DNA of 64,000 bases from Staphylococcus condimenti (GTDB taxonomy: Bacteria; Bacillota; Bacilli; Staphylococcales; Staphylococcaceae). The notes under the pieces are model-generated. The model ran no database searches. It was not told the origin of the DNA and was given only the letters and a program-made list of their open reading frames with translations. Below are positions 31,415 through 42,333 of this stretch, in pieces. Each line of letters begins with the position of its first letter. The stretch's first letter is position 1. The DNA lies in NCBI RefSeq assembly GCF_001618885.1, contig NZ_CP015114.1, positions 372,001-436,000 of the forward strand, given 5' to 3'. A program made the translations under genes and the position numbers.

Positions 31415-32122
31415 TTAATATCCTTCATCTTTCGCTTGAATCTTACCGTTTCTATACATTGATTTTGCTAGATATCCAAAAGGTACGTTAAAAATAGTAG
31501 CTACAAGTTTTAAAATATAAGTAGTTATAAATATTTCAAAAACTGCATTACCAGGCAGTAAGCCGATGAAAGCAATACATACAAATAATGCTGTATCAAT
31601 AATTGAACTCAAAATTGTACTTCCATAAGCTCTTATAATAAAAGTACGATCTGATTTAAATACTTTTTTGATTGCATTAAAGATAAACACATCAATATGC
31701 TGACCTATTATATATGCAATAATTGAACCTAACGCAATTCGAGGTACAATATTAAAAATTGTGCTCAAAGCTTTTTGAGACATATCTTCAGGGGCAGGAA
31801 TGAAGTGTAAGGATAATTGCATTAATATAATCATTATTAATGACGAAGTGAATCCCATCCAAACAGCTCGTTTTGCCACTTTTCTACCATAGATATCATT
31901 TAAAATATCAGTTGCTAAATAAATAGATGCGAACATCACGTTACCCAAAGTTGCTGATATCGCAAATATATCAACCGTTTTAATAACTTGAATATTGGCT
32001 ATAATTGTCCCCATAGCCACCCATGCTATTAAGCCTTGTTTACCGAACAATCTAAACATTGTTACCATTAAAGTAAAGGTTACTAGGAATGCGATAATCC
32101 CCATTATTTCATTAAAAAACAT
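31415..32122 (-). CDS. Queuosine precursor transporter (YhhQ/COG1738 family)
   Basis: A 235-residue membrane protein with about six helices. The block ATDILNDIYGRKVAKRAVWMGF (in part, near 70) is the family hallmark. It takes up queuosine precursors (preQ0 or preQ1) for salvage of the modified tRNA base. That fits the preQ1-type riboswitch directly upstream, and no queuosine synthesis gene is in this window. ATG 32122 follows AGGAGG, which lies inside the riboswitch. The substrate preference is inferred from family and leader. Confidence 0.9.
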   Translation of the reverse strand: MFFNEIMGIIAFLVTFTLMVTMFRLFGKQGLIAWVAMGTIIANIQVIKTVDIFAISATLGNVMFASIYLATDILNDIYGRKVAKRAVWMGFTSSLIMIILMQLSLHFIPAPEDMSQKALSTIFNIVPRIALGSIIAYIIGQHIDVFIFNAIKKVFKSDRTFIIRAYGSTILSSIIDTALFVCIAFIGLLPGNAVFEIFITTYILKLVATIFNVPFGYLAKSMYRNGKIQAKDEGY

Positions 32123-32128
32123 ATTATT

Positions 32129-32168
32129 CCTCCTAAATTTTGATAATGCGGGTGTTTAGAAACCGCAA
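32129..32168 (-). promoter_or_regulatory. preQ1-I riboswitch overlapping the Shine-Dalgarno site
   Basis: Read on the minus strand: stem GCGG/CCGC (5' arm ending the TTTGCGG start, loop TTTCTAA, then ACACCCGC). An A-rich linker ATTATCAAAA follows, then TTTAGGAGG. TTAG can pair with CTAA of the loop to form the H-type pseudoknot, placing AGGAGG (32134-32129) in the closed state. This is the translational preQ1-I architecture. The gene it controls is a queuosine-precursor transporter, the expected partner. Confidence 0.85.
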
Positions 32169-32181
32169 ACTCAACCTATAT

Positions 32182-32210
32182 ATTCTATTAGATTTATTTA
32201 CTGAATGCAA
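32182..32210 (-). promoter_or_regulatory. Promoter of the queuosine transporter gene
   Basis: On the minus strand TTGCAT (32210-32205), 17 bp, TAGAAT (32187-32182). The predicted start near 32175 is a few bases ahead of the riboswitch. Confidence 0.65.
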
Positions 32211-32335
32211 TGTCTATTTCATTAATGATAGTTTCAATAGATGAACTCATTCTGCTCTCGTGATATAATGATGCTAAAATTAATCGTCTAGAAACTATAA
32301 TCGTAAAAGTATCAATTAATAAGGGAGTGACGATT

Positions 32336-32521
32336 ATTTTTACTAAATCAGAAAAAAAGGCGCTTGATTCTATTGATGAATTACTGAACACTTATTGCAA
32401 AAACTGTGAATTGAAACTATATAATCGAAAAGAACACGGCAAAACATATGCACATCACTTTTGCATTTATGAGTGTTCAGTAGGAAAACAAATCAAGCAA
32501 TTTGGCAACGAATTACAATAA
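32336..32521 (+). CDS. Small zinc-finger protein (DUF2602-type), probable ATT start
   Basis: A 61-residue protein with a zinc ribbon-like set: CKNCEL (about 20-25) and HHFCIYEC further on. No DNA-binding role is shown. The annotated GTG at 32327 lies inside the ribosome site TAAGGGAGTGA (32320-32330), so it cannot be the start. The next in-frame candidates are ATT at 32333 and 32336. ATT 32336, eight bases after the site, is best spaced. It precedes cvfC by 15 bases and is likely cotranscribed. Confidence 0.8.
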   Translation: MFTKSEKKALDSIDELLNTYCKNCELKLYNRKEHGKTYAHHFCIYECSVGKQIKQFGNELQ

Positions 32522-32536
32522 CTGGAGGGAATATCG

Positions 32537-33655
32537 ATGGAGATCGTTCGCATAGAACCGACACCAAGTCCTAATACTATGAAAGTAGTATTAAATAAAC
32601 AAAGAGAGGACAATCAATCCTCCACATACACTGAAGTTAAAGAAGGACAGCCAGAATTTATTAATCACTTATTAGATTTAGAAGGTGTAAAATCAATATT
32701 TTACGTTATTGATTTCCTTGCGATAGATAAAACACCAAAAGCAGATTGGGAAGAAGTACTTCCAAAAATCACTGCTGTTTTAAATGACGATGCAGGAGCC
32801 GGAAAAACGGATGAACCTGTACCAGATGAACATTATGGCGAAATCAAAGCAGAAGTTTTAGTTTTCAAAGGTATTCCTTATCAAATTAAATTATCTACTA
32901 CTGAAAAGGAAGAAAGAAAACAACTACCCGCTAAATTTGTGGATACTATGTTAGATGCACAAAAAGATGATGATAATGTTGTTTTCATGCGTAAATGGGA
33001 AGACTTAGGAACTCGATATGGCGATATAGATGATGTGATGTCAGAGGTTGAAGAAGAAATCATTGCACTTTATCCAACTGAAAAGTTAGATGAATTACTT
33101 AAAGAGGCATTACAAACAGAAATTGTAGTCCCTTCAACTCAATATCAACATGTAACACTTGATGAATTTAATCAAGCTGAAGATTGGAAAGCGCAACTTA
33201 GAATGTTGAAATCATTCCCAACGCCTACAAAAGCAGATTATCCACTGTTAGAAACAGCATTGGACCATCCGAAAGTACCTATCAGACGTGAAGCAGTTGT
33301 TTTAGCTAGTATGGTTGAAGATGAATCTGTTTTACCGTATCTTTACCAAGGATTAAATGATAAAAATCCTGGTGTAAGACGCACAGCAGGAGATGGGTTA
33401 AGTGATTTAGGATATAAGGAAGCACTGCCGGAAATGGAAAAAGCATTAGATGACCCACAAAAAATTGTACGTTGGCGTGCTGCAATGTTTATTTTTGATG
33501 AAGGCGGGGAGGCACAACTACCTGCTTTAAGAGCTCATGAAAATGATGATGCTTACGAAGTGAAATTACAAATTCAAATGGCTATTTCAAGAATTGAAAA
33601 TGGAGACGAAGCATTAGGCTCTGTATGGAAACAAATAGCCAATCGAAATAAATAA
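32537..33655 (+). CDS. cvfC: Conserved virulence factor C family protein
   Basis: A 372-residue protein with an N-terminal Nfu/NifU-like scaffold domain ([14 protein letters not shown], residues 5-18). The middle domain is not recognised. The C-terminus contains HEAT-type repeats (about 235-360, with the pattern D-P-x-x-x-V-R-x-x-A, e.g. [11 protein letters not shown]). The S. aureus CvfC family member influences haemolysin production and virulence, but no molecular function is known. ATG 32537 follows TGGAGG. It lies alone between the zinc-finger gene and brxA. Confidence 0.92.
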   Translation: MEIVRIEPTPSPNTMKVVLNKQREDNQSSTYTEVKEGQPEFINHLLDLEGVKSIFYVIDFLAIDKTPKADWEEVLPKITAVLNDDAGAGKTDEPVPDEHYGEIKAEVLVFKGIPYQIKLSTTEKEERKQLPAKFVDTMLDAQKDDDNVVFMRKWEDLGTRYGDIDDVMSEVEEEIIALYPTEKLDELLKEALQTEIVVPSTQYQHVTLDEFNQAEDWKAQLRMLKSFPTPTKADYPLLETALDHPKVPIRREAVVLASMVEDESVLPYLYQGLNDKNPGVRRTAGDGLSDLGYKEALPEMEKALDDPQKIVRWRAAMFIFDEGGEAQLPALRAHENDDAYEVKLQIQMAISRIENGDEALGSVWKQIANRNK

Positions 33656-33689
33656 TTATATTTTTGAGAAATCAGTTGCATTACAAATG

Positions 33690-33718
33690 TTCAAAATTCA
33701 TGTAAAATAAATTATAAT
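33690..33718 (+). promoter_or_regulatory. Putative brxA promoter
   Basis: TTCAAA (33690-33695), 17 bp, TATAAT (33713-33718), just upstream of the ribosome site. Confidence 0.5.
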
Positions 33719-33739
33719 AATTACAAGGAGTGGTTATGC

Positions 33740-34174
33740 ATGAATGCATATGAAGCATATATGAAAGAGTTAGCACAAGGTATGAGAAGTGAATTAACTC
33801 AAAATGATTTTGAAAGTTTAGAATCAGCAGAATCTGTAAATGATTATATGAAAAACGTTGGAGAAGACGAAACAACTTTCGTAGTCATTAATTCTACTTG
33901 CGGATGTGCTGCTGGTTTAGCGCGCCCTGCAGCAGTTGCAGTCGCTGAACAAAATGACAAAAAACCAGATCATAAGGTTACTGTTTTTGCAGGTCAAGAT
34001 AAAGAAGCTACACAAGCGATGAGAGAATTTATTCAACAAGTTCCATCCAGCCCTTCATACGCTTTATTCAAAGGTACTGAACTTAAACACTTTATGCCAC
34101 GTGAATATATAGAAGGCAGAGATATTCAAGATATCTGCATGGATATTAAAGATATGTTTGACGAAAATTGCTAA
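33740..34174 (+). CDS. brxA: Bacilliredoxin (BrxA/YphP family)
   Basis: A thiol-disulphide protein that removes bacillithiol from bacillithiolated proteins. The 144-residue protein has the C-G-C active site of the family (STCGCAAG, Cys54 and Cys56) within a thioredoxin fold. The start [16 protein letters not shown] is typical. The bacillithiol synthesis gene bshA is in the same window. ATG 33740 is ten bases after AAGGAG. In S. aureus the BrxA copy neighbours thyA, as here, so BrxA is preferred over BrxB. Confidence 0.92.
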   Translation: MNAYEAYMKELAQGMRSELTQNDFESLESAESVNDYMKNVGEDETTFVVINSTCGCAAGLARPAAVAVAEQNDKKPDHKVTVFAGQDKEATQAMREFIQQVPSSPSYALFKGTELKHFMPREYIEGRDIQDICMDIKDMFDENC

Positions 34175-34200
34175 GTTATCATATTAATATCATGTAATGG

Positions 34201-34241
34201 AAAGGGACAAATGACTTACAGAACATCATTTGTCCCTTTTT
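34201..34241 (+). terminator. Terminator after brxA
   Basis: AAAGGGACAAATGA pairs perfectly with TCATTTGTCCCTTT, with T5 tail and an 11-base loop. Confidence 0.93.
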
Positions 34242-34275
34242 CTATAAAGATATCCATAAAAAGGAGGAGGCTTTT

Positions 34276-35753
<1,478 letters not shown>

Positions 35754-35765
35754 GAGGGCTTTTAT

Positions 35766-36602
35766 ATGAGTAAAAAAATTGTTACAGATTCAACATCAGA
35801 TTTACCTCAAGAATATTTAAAGGAACACGATATACATGTAGTTCCTTTAAATCTAACAATAGATGGCGAATCATATATCGATCAAATAGATGTTTCGTCT
35901 GAAGAGGTGATTCGCCTCATTGAAGATGATGCTGACATTAAGACAAGTCAGCCTCCTATTGGTAAATTTATCGAATTATATGATGAGTTAGGAAAAGATG
36001 GGTCTGAAATTATCAGCATCCATATGACATCTGGATTAAGCGGAACTTATCAAACTGCTTATCAAGCCAGCCAAATGACAGACTCAAATGTAACAGTAAT
36101 TGATTCAAAATCTATTTCTTATGGCTTAGGTGCACAACTTGAACATATTGTTGAGTGGATTGATGAAGGATTTTCTACTGAAGAAATTGTGGAAAAAGTG
36201 GAACAACTACAGAGCAATATCAAAGTATATGTTGTTATTGGGCAATTAACACAATTAATCAAAGGCGGCCGTATTGGTAAAGCTAAAGGCATGATTGGTA
36301 ATCTAATGAGATTAAAACCGACTGGTTCACTTGAAGATGGGCGCATTAATTTAATGCACAATCCCCGTACTCAAAAAGCAAGTCTGCAATTTATCAAAAA
36401 AGATTTAATGAAGTTCTTAGAAAATCATTCACTTAAGAAAGTAGGTCTCACTCATGCAAATGCTCTTGATTTTGTTGAAAAAGCAAAAGAGCAATTTGTA
36501 AATGGCGATAACCCTCCAGAATATATGGTTAACTTCACAACTCCTGTAATTTCTACACATACAGGACAAGGTGCACTTGGACTAACTTTTTTACGTTCTT
36601 AA
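35766..36602 (+). CDS. fakB2: DegV-family fatty-acid-binding protein (FakB2-like)
   Basis: A 278-residue DegV-fold protein that holds a fatty acid for phosphorylation by the FakA kinase. The pattern [14 protein letters not shown] (residues 4-17), TSQPPIGKF and [11 protein letters not shown], with the latter lining the fatty-acid carboxylate, is typical. In S. aureus the FakB2 gene sits just after thyA and dfrA, which supports the FakB2 over the FakB1 assignment. ATG 35766 follows GGAGGG. Substrate choice is inferred. Confidence 0.88.
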   Translation: MSKKIVTDSTSDLPQEYLKEHDIHVVPLNLTIDGESYIDQIDVSSEEVIRLIEDDADIKTSQPPIGKFIELYDELGKDGSEIISIHMTSGLSGTYQTAYQASQMTDSNVTVIDSKSISYGLGAQLEHIVEWIDEGFSTEEIVEKVEQLQSNIKVYVVIGQLTQLIKGGRIGKAKGMIGNLMRLKPTGSLEDGRINLMHNPRTQKASLQFIKKDLMKFLENHSLKKVGLTHANALDFVEKAKEQFVNGDNPPEYMVNFTTPVISTHTGQGALGLTFLRS

Positions 36603-36701
36603 AAAATACAGCTTTGTATATTATCCAAAGCAAACTAATAGAAAAATCTAAATATTCGTGGTAACTTAAGGATTAACTAGAAATCGAATGGAGGAATTAT
36701 T

Positions 36702-37229
36702 TTGGCATATGCAACATTAGCCGGTGGCTGTTTCTGGTGCATGGTAAAACCGTTCACTTCGTATCCTGGCATTAAAAATATAGTTTCTGGATACAGTGGC
36801 GGACATGTAGAAAATCCAACTTATGAAGAAGTTTGTACAAACACAACAGGTCATGTAGAAGCAGTACAAATAGAATATGACCCGGAAGTCACTTCATTTG
36901 AAAATATTTTGGACGTTTATTTTAAAACTTTCGACCCTACTGATGACAAAGGACAATTTTTCGACCGTGGTGAAAGTTATGAACCAGTCATTTTTTATCA
37001 TGATGAAGATCAAAAGAAAGCTGCTTTAGCTAAAATTCAAGAATTAAATGAACAAATGGTGTTTAATAAACCAGTTATCACTCCAGTTAAACCTTACAAA
37101 AATTTCTATCCTGCTGAAGGTTATCATCAAGATTATTATAAAAAGAATCCTATGCATTACGAACAATACCAAAAAGGTTCTGGACGAAAAGACTTTATAG
37201 AAAAACATTGGGGGAATCAAGATGCTTAA
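36702..37229 (+). CDS. msrA: Peptide-methionine (S)-S-oxide reductase MsrA
   Basis: MsrA reduces the S form of methionine sulphoxide in proteins. The 175-residue protein has the invariant GCFWC active site at residues 9-13 (Cys10 nucleophile). TTG 36702 is the start, preceded by GGAGGAAT. It overlaps msrB by eight bases, so both stereoisomers are handled from one transcript. S. aureus carries several msrA genes; this is the one coupled to msrB. Confidence 0.97.
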   Translation: MAYATLAGGCFWCMVKPFTSYPGIKNIVSGYSGGHVENPTYEEVCTNTTGHVEAVQIEYDPEVTSFENILDVYFKTFDPTDDKGQFFDRGESYEPVIFYHDEDQKKAALAKIQELNEQMVFNKPVITPVKPYKNFYPAEGYHQDYYKKNPMHYEQYQKGSGRKDFIEKHWGNQDA

Positions 37230-37650
37230 AAAAAATAAAGATGAACTAAACGATCTCGAATATCTTGTAACTCAAGAAAATGGAACTGAACCACCTTTTC
37301 AAAATGAATACTGGAATCATTTTGAAAAAGGAATCTATGTCGATAAATTATCAGGTAAGCCATTATTCACTTCAGAAGAAAAATTTGAATCTGACTGTGG
37401 TTGGCCAAGTTTTTCTAAAGCATTAAGTGATGATGAAGTGGTAGAACTTGTTGACAAATCATTTGGTATGGTAAGAACTGAAGTACGTTCAGAAGACAGT
37501 AATAGTCATTTAGGCCATGTATTTAATGATGGTCCAGCTGAAACTGGCGGTTTGAGATATTGCATTAACTCTGCTGCTGTCCAGTTTATTCCTTATGATA
37601 AATTAGAAGAACTTGGATACGGCGATTTAATTCCGCATTTCAAGGATTAA
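37222..37650 (+). CDS. msrB: Peptide-methionine (R)-S-oxide reductase MsrB
   Basis: MsrB reduces the R form of methionine sulphoxide. The 142-residue protein has the catalytic Cys114 in [11 protein letters not shown] and a recycling cysteine, Cys59, in SDCGWPSF. The two C-x-x-C zinc motifs of some MsrB proteins are lacking, as in other staphylococci. ATG 37222 lies within the end of msrA. crr follows after 14 bases. Confidence 0.97.
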   Translation: MLKKNKDELNDLEYLVTQENGTEPPFQNEYWNHFEKGIYVDKLSGKPLFTSEEKFESDCGWPSFSKALSDDEVVELVDKSFGMVRTEVRSEDSNSHLGHVFNDGPAETGGLRYCINSAAVQFIPYDKLEELGYGDLIPHFKD

Positions 37651-37664
37651 GGAGAGAAATAATT

Positions 37665-38165
37665 ATGTTTAAAAAATTATTCGGTAAAGAAAACCAAGCA
37701 GATAAGCATATTGAAATTTATGCTCCTATTACAGGCAAATTTGTAGATATCGAAGATATCCCAGATCCAGTATTTGCTCAAAAAATGATGGGTGAAGGTT
37801 TTGGCATTGAACCAACTGAAGGTGTTGTTGTATCACCAATTGATGGCAAAGTAGATAATGTATTTCCTACTAGCCATGCTTTAGGTCTTAAAGCTGATAA
37901 TGGATTAGAGTTATTACTTCACATTGGTTTAGATACAGTTCAATTAAACGGAGAAGGTTTTAAAGTATTGGTTGAAAGCGGTGACACTGTAAATGTGGGT
38001 GATCCGCTTGTAGAATTTGATTTAGATTTTATTAATCAAAATGCAAAATCAATTATTTCTCCAGTCATTATTACTAATACTGACCAAACAGAAAATATTG
38101 ATATTCAAAAAAATGATCACTTAGAAAGAAATGAAACAAAAGTTATTGATGTGACGATGTCATAA
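37665..38165 (+). CDS. crr: PTS glucose-specific EIIA component (Crr)
   Basis: The 166-residue protein carries the phosphate from HPr to the sugar permeases. The phosphorylated histidine is His86 in [10 protein letters not shown], and the partner His71 lies in TSHALGL. It is a stand-alone EIIA linked to methionine repair genes, an arrangement shared with other staphylococci. ATG 37665 follows AGGAGAG. Its last base is the first base of the next start codon. Confidence 0.95.
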   Translation: MFKKLFGKENQADKHIEIYAPITGKFVDIEDIPDPVFAQKMMGEGFGIEPTEGVVVSPIDGKVDNVFPTSHALGLKADNGLELLLHIGLDTVQLNGEGFKVLVESGDTVNVGDPLVEFDLDFINQNAKSIISPVIITNTDQTENIDIQKNDHLERNETKVIDVTMS

Positions 38166-38386
38166 TGAAAGATTATTCTTTTTATCAATTTGCATTAACA
38201 GTACGAGGACGGCCAGATGCAAAAGGAAAGTTGGCAGAGCAAATCTTTGATGATTTGTCTTTTCCTAAACATGAGTCTGATTTTCACTCATTATCAGATT
38301 ACATTGAAACTGAAGCGTCTATAAGTGAACCAATGTTTGTCTTTGACGACTTATACGAAGAATATCAAGAGTGGTTAAAATTTTAA
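38165..38386 (+). CDS. YozE/UPF0346 family small protein
   Basis: A 73-residue helical, acidic protein that starts MKDYSFYQF, the typical YozE N-terminus. It shows [18 protein letters not shown] in its centre. Function is unknown. Its ATG overlaps the crr stop (TAATG), so it is translated by coupling with crr, and a terminator follows. The msrA-msrB-crr-yozE run is thus one unit. Confidence 0.88.
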   Translation: MKDYSFYQFALTVRGRPDAKGKLAEQIFDDLSFPKHESDFHSLSDYIETEASISEPMFVFDDLYEEYQEWLKF

Positions 38387-38393
38387 TACGTTT

Positions 38394-38427
38394 AAAAAGG
38401 ATTGATGTTCGTGCATCAATCCTTTTT
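38394..38427 (+). terminator. Terminator after yozE
   Basis: AAAAAGGATTGATG pairs with CATCAATCCTTTTT around TTCGTG. Confidence 0.93.
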
Positions 38428-38542
38428 ATTGTGCTTAAGATAATATTTCTTGATGATTACTATGTATTTGGTAAAATTAATTATCGTTTCATTTACTGAA
38501 TTGGAGCGCAAAAGAACATATTTCTAGAAAGGAGACTTAAAG

Positions 38543-40012
38543 TTGGTTCAAAATCAAAATAATGAACAGTCTCAAAACCAAGAACAAAAAGACTTACATA
38601 ACTCTCCGAAAATATTTAAAATTAAGCGTTGGAAATTTATCATTTTTTTAATAGCTATTATTTTAATAACTGTTATTTTAACAGTATTATCAACAATTGC
38701 TATTTCACATAAAATGAGCGGATTAGATGCAGATCAACGAAAATCTTTCAAAAAAGTAGAATCTGCGTACGGTACTTTAGCAAATGATTACTACAAGCAT
38801 CAAAATCCAGATAAATTATCAGAAGCTGCCATCGACGGAATGGTCAAAGAATTAAAAGATCCATATTCTCAATATATGACGACTGACGAATCAAAATCAT
38901 TTAATGAAGATGTTTCAGGTGATTTTGTAGGAATTGGTGCTGAAATGCAAGAACGAAATCATCAAATCAGTGTAACAAGCCCAATGAAAGGATCTCCGGC
39001 AGAAAAAGCTGGTTTAAAACCAAAAGATATCGTTAAAAAAGTTAATGGTAAATCCATTAAGGGAAAACCGCTTACAGATGTAGTTAAAATGGTACGCGGT
39101 AAAAAGGGTACAACTGTAACTCTAACGATTGAACGTGCACACCAAGAACATACACTTAAAATCAAGCGAGATAAAATTCATGTTAAAAGTGTTGAATACA
39201 AAAAAGAAGGGAATGTAGGTATTTTCACTATCAACAAATTCCAAGATAATACAGCATCCGAACTAAAAACAGGGATTAAAAAAGCACATAATGAGGGTGT
39301 GAGAAAAATTGTTCTCGGTTTAAGAAATAACCCTGGTGGCTTATTAAATGAAGCTGTAAAAATGTCGAATATTTTTATTGATAAAAATAAACCTGTAGTA
39401 AAACTACAAAAGGGTAATGAAACAGAAGTGGTGCGTGCACCAAGTGATCCTTTAAAAGAAGCTAAAGATATGCAAGTTTCTATTTTAGTTAATGAAGGTT
39501 CTGCGAGTGCTTCAGAAGTATTCACTGGAGCAATGAAAGATTATAAAAAAGCTAAAATTTACGGCGACAAAACTTTCGGTAAAGGTATTGTACAAACAAC
39601 TAAAGAGTATAAAGATGGATCTCTACTCAAATATACTGAGATGAAATGGTTAACTCCGAAAGGTCACTATATACACGGTAAAGGTATTCAACCGGACGTT
39701 AAAATTTCTGCACCTAAATATCAGTCATTAAGCATGATTCCAGATGACAAGATATTAAAAGAGGGAGATAACAATAAAAATGTAAAATCAATTAAAATTG
39801 GTTTGAAAGCTTTGAATTATAATACTGGAACTGAAAATAATGATTTTGATGCTACTTTAAAATCAGCAGTTGAATCTTTCCAAAAAGACAATAAACTCGA
39901 TGTAAATGGTACTTTTGATAAAGAAACCAATCGTAAATTCACTGAAAAATTAGTTGATAAATCTAGTAAAGATGATGAGGTTCTTAAAACTTTATTGAAA
40001 AAATTAAAATAA
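38543..40012 (+). CDS. C-terminal processing protease, S41 family (CtpA)
   Basis: A 489-residue membrane-anchored serine protease. A basic cytoplasmic tail and one helix (31-54) are followed by a PDZ domain (about 125-210). The S41 catalytic domain has Ser322 in GSASASE and Lys347 in FGKG. A C-terminal peptidoglycan-binding repeat (about 405-470) keeps it at the wall, where it trims or degrades secreted and envelope proteins. TTG 38543 follows AAAGGAGA. The C-terminal wall domain is typical of staphylococcal CtpA. Confidence 0.94.
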   Translation: MVQNQNNEQSQNQEQKDLHNSPKIFKIKRWKFIIFLIAIILITVILTVLSTIAISHKMSGLDADQRKSFKKVESAYGTLANDYYKHQNPDKLSEAAIDGMVKELKDPYSQYMTTDESKSFNEDVSGDFVGIGAEMQERNHQISVTSPMKGSPAEKAGLKPKDIVKKVNGKSIKGKPLTDVVKMVRGKKGTTVTLTIERAHQEHTLKIKRDKIHVKSVEYKKEGNVGIFTINKFQDNTASELKTGIKKAHNEGVRKIVLGLRNNPGGLLNEAVKMSNIFIDKNKPVVKLQKGNETEVVRAPSDPLKEAKDMQVSILVNEGSASASEVFTGAMKDYKKAKIYGDKTFGKGIVQTTKEYKDGSLLKYTEMKWLTPKGHYIHGKGIQPDVKISAPKYQSLSMIPDDKILKEGDNNKNVKSIKIGLKALNYNTGTENNDFDATLKSAVESFQKDNKLDVNGTFDKETNRKFTEKLVDKSSKDDEVLKTLLKKLK

Positions 40013-40025
40013 AGGGGCAAACCAT

Positions 40026-40538
40026 ATGATACGTACAGCTACACATAATGATTTAAAATCAATATCAGAGTTAACAGAAGATGCTAAGAAAATTATGCAA
40101 CAAGATAATAATCCTCAATGGGATGAAAAATATCCATTAATTGAACATTTCGAGGAAGATATTGCAAATCAATCTTTGTTTGTACTAGAAGAAGAAAGTA
40201 AGATTTACGGTTATATAGTTATCGACCAAAATCAGTCGAAATGGTATGATGAACTTGAATGGCCTATTGATAGAAAAGGCGGTTACGTAATTCATAGGTT
40301 AGCAGGTTCACCGGATTATAAAGGGGCAGCAACCGCACTCTTTGATTTTGCTGTAAAACGTGCATTAGATCATGATATACATGTTCTTTTGACTGACACG
40401 TATGCAGTAAATCGTCGAGCACAAAACCTTTTTGAAAAATTCGGTTTTAAAAAAGTAGGCGAAGCTGATTTAGATTATCACCCTTTTGATAAAGAAGAAC
40501 CTTTTTATGCATATTATAGAATTTTAGAAGAAGAATAG
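40026..40538 (+). CDS. GNAT-family N-acetyltransferase
   Basis: A 170-residue GNAT protein. The acetyl-CoA loop is a variant (RLAGSPDYKGAATALFDFA), and the end FEKFGFKKVGEADLDYHPF is typical of the fold. The substrate is unknown. ATG 40026 comes 13 bases after the ctpA stop with AAAGGGG. murG follows after 12 bases, so it belongs to a ctpA-gnat-murG run. It could acetylate a cell-envelope precursor, but nothing in the sequence proves this. Confidence 0.85.
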   Translation: MIRTATHNDLKSISELTEDAKKIMQQDNNPQWDEKYPLIEHFEEDIANQSLFVLEEESKIYGYIVIDQNQSKWYDELEWPIDRKGGYVIHRLAGSPDYKGAATALFDFAVKRALDHDIHVLLTDTYAVNRRAQNLFEKFGFKKVGEADLDYHPFDKEEPFYAYYRILEEE

Positions 40539-40550
40539 AGGTATAAAAAA

Positions 40551-41639
40551 ATGACGAAAATTGCATTTACTGGCGGTGGTACGGTCGGTCATGTTTCAGT
40601 CAACTTAAGTTTGATTCCGATCGCCCAAGAAAGAGGATACGAAACTTTCTATGTAGGTTCTAAAAATGGTATTGAAAGAGAGATGATTGAATCACAACTT
40701 CCAGGAATTCAATATTTTCCAATTTCAAGTGGTAAGTTGCGTAGATACATTTCTGTAGAAAATATTAAAGATGTATTCAAAGTACTAAAAGGCATTTTAG
40801 ATGCACGCAAAGTATTAAAAAAACAGAAACCTGATCTTCTTTTTTCAAAAGGCGGATTTGTATCTGTGCCTGTAGTAATTGCAGCACGTTCATTAAATAT
40901 TCCTGTTGTAATTCATGAATCAGATATTACACCAGGTTTAGCTAATAAAATTTCTTTGAAATTTGCTAAAAAGATTTATACAACATTTGAAGATACTTTA
41001 AAATATTTGCCAAAAGACAAAGCCGATTTCGTAGGTGCCACTGTACGTGATGACTTAAAAGAAGGAAGTCGTGCAAATGGTTTTCAACTTACAGGGTTTA
41101 ATGACGATAAAAAAGTGCTATTAGTAATGGGTGGTAGTTTAGGCAGTAAGAAAATAAATGAATTAATACGTCAAAACTTAGATACATTATTAAAAGAGTA
41201 TCAAATCATTCATTTAACAGGCAGAGGATTAATGGATGAAACAATTCAACGAAAAGGATATAAGCAATTTGAATTTGTAACAGACGAATTGACAGATTTA
41301 TTGGCAATAACTGATACAGTTGTCAGCAGAGCAGGTGCAAATGCTATTTATGAATTCTTAACGCTAAATATCCCTATGTTACTCATCCCATTAGGTTTAG
41401 ATCAGTCACGCGGAGATCAAATTGACAATGCCAAAAACTTCCAAAATAAAGGTTATGCCAAAACATTACCTGAAGATCAAGCTGATACAGCTAATTTTAT
41501 AGAATCTCTACATGCAATCGAATCTAATAGAAATAATATTGAAAAGCAAATGCATGAATATCATCAATTATTCACCAAAGAAGATTTACTTGATAAACTT
41601 TTAAAAGATACTAATCAAAAGGAAACGAGGGAAAGCTAA
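40551..41639 (+). CDS. murG: UDP-GlcNAc:undecaprenyl-PP-MurNAc-pentapeptide GlcNAc transferase
   Basis: MurG makes lipid II from lipid I on the inner face of the membrane. The 362-residue GT28 protein has the staphylococcal variant of the glycine loop, FTGGGTVGHVSVNL (residues 5-18), in place of the usual GGTGGH. The C-terminal UDP-GlcNAc block is SRAGANAIYEFL. It is separate from the mur cluster, as usual in staphylococci. ATG 40551 follows AGAGGTA. The next gene starts right at its stop. Confidence 0.96.
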   Translation: MTKIAFTGGGTVGHVSVNLSLIPIAQERGYETFYVGSKNGIEREMIESQLPGIQYFPISSGKLRRYISVENIKDVFKVLKGILDARKVLKKQKPDLLFSKGGFVSVPVVIAARSLNIPVVIHESDITPGLANKISLKFAKKIYTTFEDTLKYLPKDKADFVGATVRDDLKEGSRANGFQLTGFNDDKKVLLVMGGSLGSKKINELIRQNLDTLLKEYQIIHLTGRGLMDETIQRKGYKQFEFVTDELTDLLAITDTVVSRAGANAIYEFLTLNIPMLLIPLGLDQSRGDQIDNAKNFQNKGYAKTLPEDQADTANFIESLHAIESNRNNIEKQMHEYHQLFTKEDLLDKLLKDTNQKETRES

Positions 41640-42263
41640 TTGAGCCGAATTAAAAGGATTTCATTAATTTTGGTATTCACTTTAATATTCAGTGTTATTG
41701 CTGCTTTCCATCAAAGTAGAATCGGCAACTGGATTGATACCGAAGTCTATGATTTAATTTATGCATCGCATAGCGTAATTACAACAAGTATTTTTATGGG
41801 AGCAACTTGGGTTGGAGAAGTGTTTTCAATGATTTGTCTTTCACTATGTGTAGTCAGTTATTTATTATTACGTAAAATGAAAATTGATGCTTTATTCTTT
41901 GCAATTGTGATGGCAGTATCAAGTATTTCAAATCCGATAATGAAAAATACATTTGACCGAGAGCGCCCATCAAAATTACGTTTAGTTGAAATCGGCGGAT
42001 ATAGTTTCCCTAGCGGACACGCAATGGGCTCTACTTCATTTTTCGGAAGTATCATATTTATTGCATCTCGCTATTTGCATGGTACTCCAAGAGTCATGAT
42101 GACATCATTCTGTATTTTTATGATTGCAATGATTTGTCTGTCTCGTATTTATTTAGGCGTTCATTATCCAACTGATATAATAGGCGGAATTACTGCTGGA
42201 CTCATTTGTATCTTGACAGTCTCTGTATTTTTCAAAGGTAAGTTAAAACCAATTCGTTTCTAA
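41640..42263 (+). CDS. PAP2-family membrane phosphatase
   Basis: A 207-residue membrane protein with about five or six helices and the full PAP2 motif set: K-x6-R-P (KNTFDRERPS), PSGHA and S-R-x5-H-x3-D (SRIYLGVHYPTD). Likely substrates are undecaprenyl diphosphate or phosphatidylglycerol phosphate. It follows murG without a gap, which favours a role in lipid-carrier recycling. TTG 41640 is the start. In S. aureus the matching gene is called pgpB and flanks isrR. Confidence 0.9.
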   Translation: MSRIKRISLILVFTLIFSVIAAFHQSRIGNWIDTEVYDLIYASHSVITTSIFMGATWVGEVFSMICLSLCVVSYLLLRKMKIDALFFAIVMAVSSISNPIMKNTFDRERPSKLRLVEIGGYSFPSGHAMGSTSFFGSIIFIASRYLHGTPRVMMTSFCIFMIAMICLSRIYLGVHYPTDIIGGITAGLICILTVSVFFKGKLKPIRF

Positions 42264-42276
42264 TTAAAATATGATT

Positions 42277-42327
42277 AAAGCATTCATGATAAATTCTCAA
42301 TTGAGAAAGTTTCATGAATGCTTTTTT
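42277..42327 (+). terminator. Terminator after the PAP2 gene
   Basis: AAAGCATTCATGA pairs with TCATGAATGCTTT; an inner palindrome TTCTCAATTGAGAA closes the loop; six T follow. Confidence 0.93.
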
Positions 42328-42333
42328 ATTAAT

